Shown piece after piece: positions 57,801 through 64,000 of a stretch of DNA of 64,000 nt. This stretch comes from Strongylocentrotus purpuratus. Its lineage: Eukaryota > Echinodermata > Echinoidea > Camarodonta > Strongylocentrotidae. Below the pieces are notes generated by a model. It ran no database searches, had not been told where the DNA came from, and saw nothing but the letters and a program-made list of their open reading frames with translations. Numbering within the stretch: the first letter of the stretch is position 1; each line of letters starts with the position of its first letter. The stretch spans positions 1,309,501-1,373,500 of the forward strand of contig NW_022145552.1 of the NCBI RefSeq assembly GCF_000002235.5. The letters are read 5' to 3'. The position numbers and the translations under genes were made by a program.

Positions 57801-59728
57801 GTCCCTTGAGGTAGACGAGCCCCCTTCACGCCTTTGTCTTTTGCTTTAGAGTTGTGGTTCATCATGATTGTTCTTGGAATAATAGTAAAGTGGTTTTCCG
57901 TTGTCTTTTTCACCTTTATTCACAATAGACTTCAGTAAGGCGTTTGACCACGTTAATCACGCGATTGTGATCCAGAAGCTGATTGGGTTAGGAGTAGATC
58001 GCTCTATCATCCCTACTTTATGTAGCTTGTTGTTTTAGAGAACGCAAACTGTCCGCTACCATGGAACAACCTCCCAGGAGAGATCCATCACTTGTGGAGT
58101 GCCGCAGGGAACACGTTTGGGCCCGATACTTTTTTGGTATTGGCCAACGATGCTGCACAGATGACTGAGAACTGCTGGAAGTACGTAGATGACCTAATTT
58201 TGTTGGAGGTCATTAAAAAATTTCAACCGTCCCAATTACAGTCTCACGTCGATTGCCTTACTAGTTGGTGTCAGGAAAATGATGTTATCCCGAATGCCGC
58301 TAAGTGCAAGGCTATGCAAGTCTCCTTTCTCCGAACTCCACAGCATCCTCCTGATCTGCTCATCGACTCAGCTAGCCTGGAGATTGTTTCCGCGATTAAG
58401 TTGCTCGAGGTCATCATCCAATCTGACCTCAAGTGGATCGCATCATCTCAAACGCGTCGAGGAGATTGTTCATCATCAATAAGTTAAAAAGGAATGGGGT
58501 CAACACACAAGATTTGGTGACAATCTATCAGCTCTACATTCGCCCGGTACTGGAGTTTGCGGCCCCCGTTTGGACTGGTATAACGAAGGCTCAGGCTGAA
58601 ACCATCGAAGTATTCAGAAGCGAGCCTTGAGGATAATCGTTTACCCAAATTTACTGCCATATAGTGAACTCCTAAAAACTTTAAAACCAGAACCCCTTAG
58701 CAATAGGCGTTTCGAATAGCAACTAAATTTGCCAAATCAGTTTTAACCTCTCCTGACCATCGCCATCTCTTGCCACAAAGTAGAGAATCAATCACAGGTC
58801 GCAATCTTCGGAACTCTACACACATGACATTACCTCGTTTACGAACTCAAAGACGCATGCTTTCTCCCATTCCTTACTTCATACAACTTCTTAATTCAAC
58901 TTCTTTAGTTATGCCCTCATATGTTTGCTCTTGCTTGTACCGTTTGTATCCTGTATACCATTGTGAATTGTTAATGTTAATTAATTAATGCATAATGATT
59001 ATGTCAAGTATTAGTATTGTGATCTCTCAAAGCTGTTTTAATTTGTTTTTAATTTGAATTCCAAGTCCTTTCTCTAGCAGTTATAGAATTATATATAATT
59101 ATTATGGTAATTGTATATAATTATTTATGGTATATTTTAAAAACGTTGTGTACTTCATAATATTTGGTTCGTGCTCAAATTTTGGACGGTTTATGTTCCA
59201 TGAACTCACCTCTTTGGCTTTTGATTTGTAATAACTAATGTATAATTATACTCTTCACCCCAGTTAGTACTGATGGTTTAAACTTTAAATACATTGTATT
59301 ACTTTACGTACTTTTATAACTTTGAATTGGTAGAACCCTGTTTATTTTATTTAGTACTAATTTAATATGTTTTTAATTTGAATTTTAAGTCCATCAACCA
59401 ATTAGCTCTTTCACGTTTCATGTGATAACCTTTTATACTAGAATCCATTAATATTTTATTATTTAGTGTTAAATAAATCTTAAATGATAGAATTATGTAT
59501 AATTATTTATGCTGTATTCTATAAAAACGTATTTCTTCATAGTATTTTGCTCTTGCTCAGACTTTGGACGGTTTATGTATAATGTATTAACTCACCTCTG
59601 TTGCTTTTGATATGTAATTGTTATTTATAGTACGTTTAGATGTCAAGGATATAATGTGCTATTTCTTGCTGAACTTCTTATGTTTTTAACATTGTAATTT
59701 GATTTAGTAGGCTATATATTAAGTCTCT

Positions 59729-59730
<2 letters not shown>
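54818..59730 (+). mobile_element. L2/CR1-type LINE, interrupted by an RTE-type LINE
   Basis: The + strand starts in the endonuclease C terminus (TLDKILTDMADVYNDPVI, SSSDHCLITYRPL). A linker follows (WINDRIRRAIIKRN, EIANDLNTYFANIC), then the RT start (SLREGCFPNIWKK, AIPKVSPVTSFDQ) up to about 55781. It resumes at about 57915 with IDFSKAFDHVNHAIV, CGVPQGTRLGPILF, KYVDDLILLEV (YVDD catalytic motif), IYQLYIRPVLEFAAPVWTG, and C-terminal SRESITGRNLRNSTH. Several frame changes and stops. About 100 codons of RT are missing at the interruption. The 3' untranslated part holds a direct duplication (about 59040-59240 and 59350-59620) and ends at a T run. Confidence 0.8.
55782..57914 (-). mobile_element. 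RTE-type LINE, 3'-truncated, antisense within the L2-type LINE
   Basis: Minus strand. From 57913 down: N-terminal basic region, then endonuclease IRVGTWNVRTLYQSGK, LGLNETRWLNNGEF, IVVLGDLNAKVGH in variant form, VITNTWFKEHPRRVYTW and MDYIAINSR (57073). Then the linker (KRRNKWMTEEILLMMEVR), then RT: LPKKPGAVDYEQYRTISL (56210) and IDYSKAFDKVKHSE (about 55955). It breaks off at RRGVRQG near 55785, before the catalytic YxDD. There are frame changes and stops. Loss of the 3' rather than 5' part is unusual for target-primed insertion. Confidence 0.8.

Positions 59731-59761
<31 letters not shown>
59730..59761 (+). repeat. Poly(T) tract
   Basis: About 31 consecutive T at the 3' limit of the LINE-derived sequence. 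Confidence 0.9.
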
Positions 59762-59765
<4 letters not shown>

Positions 59766-59922
59766 ATTAATGATTTAATTTATCCACGTGTTTTTTTACC
59801 TCGTTATATTTTTTTGTTATACATTTTATATTGTAAACTGACTTATTTAGTCTTCAGACTTTTGAATTGAGTGTTATATCATTGGTATTGATTTTAACAA
59901 AAAAAATCAGGATTAAATTCTA

Positions 59923-60182
59923 CACACCACTGATGTTGAAAGAAATGGTGTTGGATTTTTTAACACCAAAACTAGAATTGAACTTTAACACCAAGTTGAA
60001 ATAATGGTGTTAGATATTAACACCAATAGCGGGATTACTTCAACACCAAGAGTGGAATTGAACTGTTTAATTCCAAACCTTGGGGTTAAATAACACCAGC
60101 TGGTGTCTTCCGATACAGATATCGGGAAAGTGTTAAAATTAACACCCATTATGTTAAATTTAACACCCTTGTTTTTGCAGTG
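59923..60182. mobile_element. MITE rich in TTAACACC motifs
   Basis: TA at 59921-59922 and 60183-60184. The right end is TTTTTGCAGTG; the left end is CACACCACTG, imperfectly matching. The interior holds many 'taacacc' and 'ggtgtta' motifs in both orientations, as in the 'gttgtttaaa' element at 23686, and no coding sequence. Confidence 0.55.
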
Positions 60183-61789
60183 TACAATTACGATACAATA
60201 CCGTAAGAACATAGAACGCGTTTTAGTCATCAAATATGGAGCATAAAATTAAATTATTACATGGAAATTATTCTTTCAAATGCTGCTGCAAAGAGTAGTC
60301 ATTTACGTTTGATTATCACATTTGATGTTGAGAATTATCCGACTGTAATTTTTGTTCCTTCCATAAACTAATCAGTAATTTTTTTCCTCATTGCCAATAT
60401 CAATTAATGATACAAGAAATAGTGTAAGTAGAAGTGTTATAAAAATATCAGTAATTTTACTTCGAGACTTTATCATTGTCCATAAATGATACTTTGATGT
60501 TAGGATAATGCTTAATAATCCATTCTTGACCACCTTATTTTAATATAATCAAATGATGTGTTCATGGATGTGTTTGAGGTTGCTTAGTTTGATTAGCCTT
60601 TGGTATTTGTAGTGGTGCACTTTGTGCCTCTAACTTGCGTTTTGTTGATAGGTGATACGAACTGTACGTATCACTTCTTGATTTCGTCAAGATTTATATT
60701 TAGGGTAAATCCATTTTATTAATTTACCTTAAATGGCCTGCCGGGTACCCTCCCGTTGTTGACTTTCTGACAATTAAACCGTTAATACTAAGCTAAAATT
60801 TGACATATATAGGTAGAACATGACGGGTAGAGCATTTCATGAAATAAGATAAAATTGTGTAAATGCATTCTTTCTTATGTCAATTAGGGTCAAAGGTGTA
60901 ACTGCCTATTGTACAGAATCAATGGTTATGTTGTCTCAATCCATATTCCTTAGATCCATAATGATCAATGCTTCAAAACTTGGCATATACAGAGTGAGTC
61001 AAAAAAAAAGTTTACACCTAGAAAATTGTTAATTATTTAAAAAATCATCGATGAACATTAAACTGTTATACATCTTATGAAAGAGTGTTTAATCCCAAAT
61101 CATTTGGTACCATTTTTGTGTGGTATGTGTTCATGCTTGGATGAACAGGTGGCATTGTTTGCGAGAGTGCAAAAATCTACTTGGATGAAATCGATCACTC
61201 TGTAGATAGACCATCATGGTCAATATGTTTTTCATTATATAAATTAGAATACGTATCACCTTATTTGTCAAGTGACAAATTCAAGTCTAGTTTCTAATTA
61301 AATTTGTTCAACTTATTCTGCTCTCAATTCGTGTAATACACATTGTGGTTTATATCGGTTTAATCAAAGCAAACCCTTTTGGGTTTACTGCTTGTTGACC
61401 CATTGTTTAGAAAACCTTCTGTAATATCTTCTACGTCTTGCACACCCTGTGAATGATGTGGATATCGGCAAATGGATCAATCAAAATGTCAGCCAATCAA
61501 TAGAAATATGGTCTCGTTTTTAAATTCATAGTTGGCAATTTTATTACATTGTTTTAAAATGGGTTATTCTATCATTGTAAAATCATTCTCCACGGGGTTC
61601 TAGTGTGGGCGGGGGTGGGGGTGTAGGTGTAGGGGCAAGTTACTTCTTGTGTAAAGTTCCCAGCTATCGTGATATTGCTTTTCTAACCGTCCAAATGTAA
61701 TCAAATCATGGGCGATATTTTTTTCCATAACACTCCATTAGCTGTCAGTACATGGTGCATCCAATCCGGCATCAGATTAATTTACTGAA
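60183..61789. other. AT-rich intergenic DNA
   Basis: No gene recognised. A mariner-like end 'tacagagtgagtcaaaaa' is at 60989-61006, similar to 54480. A G-rich stretch lies near 61606-61640. Confidence 0.45.
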
Positions 61790-62092
61790 AATATCAAACT
61801 CAAAAACTTGTCGACAGAGATTTTGCGGCTGGGGGAGGGGGAAGGTATACATGTCAATATACCCTTCGGCCGACACCCTTGACATTGGTGGTTTTGCCTT
61901 CGTTCTTTATTGATAAGACATTTTGTGCTTCTGTGTAATTCGATAGGTCTGAAAAGGGGCTTTGTTTACGATCACGTTTACAAATATTGGGCCAATTTAC
62001 GACATAATTTGAATAAAATCAATCCTATTTTGTTTAATGCTGCAGTATTTCATGCTTTATTAGAGAACAAAAAATGTTTTCTGAATTTCTAG
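61790..62092 (+). other. Intron A-B fragment, fourth gene copy
   Basis: Paralogous to about 2720-3024 and 31265-31582, sharing the G-rich tract, 'tacccttcg', 'attctgtgtaattcg' and 'aggtctgaaaa.gggc'. Similarity begins abruptly at about 61790 and no A exon is found upstream, so the copy starts inside the intron. Confidence 0.6.
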
Positions 62093-62175
62093 GAAAGAAC
62101 AAAATACGGGTAATCGTCCATGACTTTTATGATATGAGGAAAACAGCTCAGCCATCTCGCATGGGTTCATTCAGG
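62093..62175 (+). pseudogene. B exon fragment, fourth gene copy, cut by a mobile element
   Basis: Acceptor GAATTTCTAG, then 28 codons in phase 1: GKNKIRVIVHDFYDMRKT, then PSRMGSFR. All other B exons continue with the QPKAFETTSL part; here sequence switches at 62175/62176 to repeat DNA. The piece is open, with about as many differences from other B exons as they have from each other. It was probably a working exon before the insertion. Confidence 0.7.
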
Positions 62176-64000
62176 CAGACGCGGATCCAGGATTTCTTAG
62201 GGGGGGGGGGCCAAATTTGAAATTATGCGAACCAAATATTGGTACGTAATGGTGACCAACATTGACGTAATGGAGGGGGGTGCAGGGAGGAGCGATTTCC
62301 CCCTCCCTCCTCCGCAAAGCGCCGAAGTTTTGAAGTTTCATTAAATTATTAGAGAGAGTAGACGATTCGTTGTACCGTTCTCGAAAATAATCCTCGTCTG
62401 AATCGTCGGTAGCTTTGACACCCTCATTTAGTTATTAGAGAAACAAGACGATTCGTTGTACCGTTCTCGACTCTTAATCCTCGTTTGAATTCAGTTCCTT
62501 ACCCCCTCCCGCGCGAAGCGCGAAAGCTTTGACATTTCATTTAGTTATTAGAGAAACAAGACGATTCGTTTTACCGTTCTCGAAAATAATCCTCCTCGAT
62601 TTCAGTTTCCCCCCTCCCGCACGAAGTGCGGAAGCTTTTACCTTTCATCAAATCATTAGGGAAAGAAAGCGATTTGTTGTACCGTTCTCGACTCTTAATC
62701 CTCGTCTGCATTAGTTTCCCCCGAAGCACGGAAGCTTTGACATTTCATTTAATTATTAGAGAAACAAGACGATTCGTTGTACCGTTCTCGAAAATAATTT
62801 CGAAGATAAGATCTGAATTCGGTTTACCCACCCCTCCCGCGCGAAGCGCGGAAGTTTTTACTTTTCATTAAATCATTAGAGAGAGATGACGATTTGTTGT
62901 ACCGTTCTAGACTCTTTATCCTCGTTTGAATTCAGTTTCCCCCTCCCGCGCAAAGCGCGGGAGCTTTAATACTTCATTAAATTATCAGAGAAAGAAGACG
63001 ATTCGTTGTACCGTTTTTGACTCTTAATCGTTGTCTGAATTTCAAACTTTTTTTTTTGTCTGCTTCTTTTTCTTCCTACGTCCTCTTCTTTTTCTTTCCT
63101 TTCTTTTTTTGGCCGGCGTTTTTTTTTTTGGGGGGAGGGGCCGCCCCCACCGCCCCCTGGCTAGGCGCCTGCGGTCAGATGAACATATTTTGATACCTTG
63201 ACGCCCCCGGAAACTCGGGGGTTTAAGGCTATAAATTAAGGTCAGATTAGCATTCAGGGGCCCGCCTTAGGGCCCCTGGTTGGGTCGAAGGTGCGGAAAC
63301 CCCTAAATCTCAGGGGTTTTAGGCATTTGATTACGGTCAGATGAACATATTTTTATACCTTATTTGTGACACTTGCAGGACACTGATTAGCGTGAGGTCC
63401 AGCGGGCGGAGCCCACAGAAGCTCAGGGGTTTAGGCATTTTATTATGGTCTGATGAAAATATTTTTATACTTTATTTGTGACACTAGCAGGACACTGATT
63501 TGCGTAAGGTTTTAGGCACTAAATTACGGTCAGGTGAGTATCAAGGGGCCCGCCTTAGGGCCCTTGGTTGGGTCCCGGAGGCAGGTTTTAGGCGTTTAAT
63601 TACCGTCAGATGAGCATTTTTGATACCTTCTTTTGTTGTGACACGGGCAGTTAACTATTTTTTCTTTCTTGCTCTCTTTCTTTCTATTTCTCTTTAATAT
63701 TTCTTTTTCAAAAAAGTGTGGGGGGGGGGGGAGGGAGCTGGAAGCTCCCGATCCCCGCCGTTCCGCGGGCCCTGACATGTAGGCATCTCAAGAAGCATAT
63801 TTCTTGCCTGGCTGTAAATTTAGGCATTTTTCATTTTACACCAAACGTATAAAAAAGTATAATTTACTAAAAAGTGAGGAAAAAGCTCTGAAAATTATGT
63901 CATTTCAGCATTATGTGTAAACCACCGTTAAGGAATTAGAAATAAACCATGTTTAAATGTTATTTCTCCCGAGCCCCCTCCCCTATCAGTACGCCAGTGC
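62176..64000. mobile_element. Minisatellite-bearing element, runs off the window
   Basis: Begins 'cagacgcggatccaggattt' with a G run at 62201-62210. 62290-63040 holds about seven degenerate units of roughly 100-120 bp ('cgcgaagcgcggaagcttt', 'agacgattcgttgtaccgtt'). 63175-63620 holds the other unit ('aagctcaggggttttaggc', 'attacggtcagatgagcat') also found at 25790-26290. 63780-63940 matches 26400-26540. No transposase frame was seen. The right end is outside the window. Confidence 0.7.

Noticed and set aside
62529-62871. Repeated open frames in the right-hand element
   Set aside because: Translated tandem minisatellite units; the frames are short and out of phase with one another.
1-64000. 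tRNA or rRNA genes
   Set aside because: Looked for B-box-like motifs and conserved rRNA stretches by eye; none had a matching cloverleaf or long conserved match. The B-box-like motif near 10740 belongs to the SINE-like sequence.
1-64000. LTR retroelements or other virus-like elements
   Set aside because: No long terminal direct repeats, capsid-type or envelope-type sequence was recognised. All reverse transcriptase found is of the non-LTR LINE type.

Overview
The window is eukaryotic, intron-rich and AT-rich, most likely from a marine invertebrate deuterostome. An echinoderm, perhaps a sea urchin, is my best guess. The guess rests on CR1/L2- and RTE-type LINEs, many short inverted-repeat DNA elements with TA target sites, long G or C runs in introns, and expanded Death-domain genes. 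No sequence search was run, so the species is inference.

The host content is one expanded family of multi-exon genes, all on the + strand. Nearly all internal exons are phase 1-1, so modules can be shuffled without breaking frame. The modules are: DD (Death-fold exon), E and S (short polar linkers), D (acidic Ser/Glu/Lys-rich exon, sometimes with 24-25-residue repeats), A+B (two exons that together encode an alpha/beta domain of about 190-210 residues), C (polar linker with two possible donors), and A'+B' (a diverged second alpha/beta domain whose B' exon carries the stop). A and A' share PYND followed by aspartate, VDVM.LCHS and DALY..YL.YC; B and B' share VIVHDF. I do not recognise the alpha/beta domain as a named family. 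Its predicted strand-helix order suggests a TIR/receiver-like (flavodoxin-type) fold, which is inference.

Layout. 1-4413: D-A-B-C block ('gene 1'), with its start exon probably just left of the window. 4512-9905: transposon-derived inverted repeats. 10111-16062: tandem array of D exons, split by a LINE. 16599-18760: a foldback element, a hammerhead-ribozyme-like motif and a MITE. 18876-34849: DD-E-(lost A/B)-DD-S-D-D-A-B-C-A'-B'-stop ('gene 2'). No stop-bearing B' exon lies between 1 and 34849 and the phases are compatible, so genes 1 and 2 could be one very long gene. 42032-50041: 'gene 3', complete from ATG to stop (start exon-A-B-C-A'-fused B'A'-B', 783 residues by my model), without a Death domain. 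About 61790-62175: a fragment of a fourth copy, cut off inside exon B by a mobile element. The 3' flanks of genes 2 and 3 (34850-39760 and 50042-54440) are a segmental duplication. Several insertions present in only one copy give a relative timeline. 54818-59730 is an L2/CR1-type LINE interrupted by an antisense RTE-type LINE.

How the genes may work: a Death domain plus repeated alpha/beta modules suggests cytosolic adaptor or scaffold proteins in apoptotic or innate immune signalling. Gene 3, lacking a DD, could act as a partner, decoy or regulator. This is a hypothesis from domain content and copy-number expansion, not a demonstrated function.
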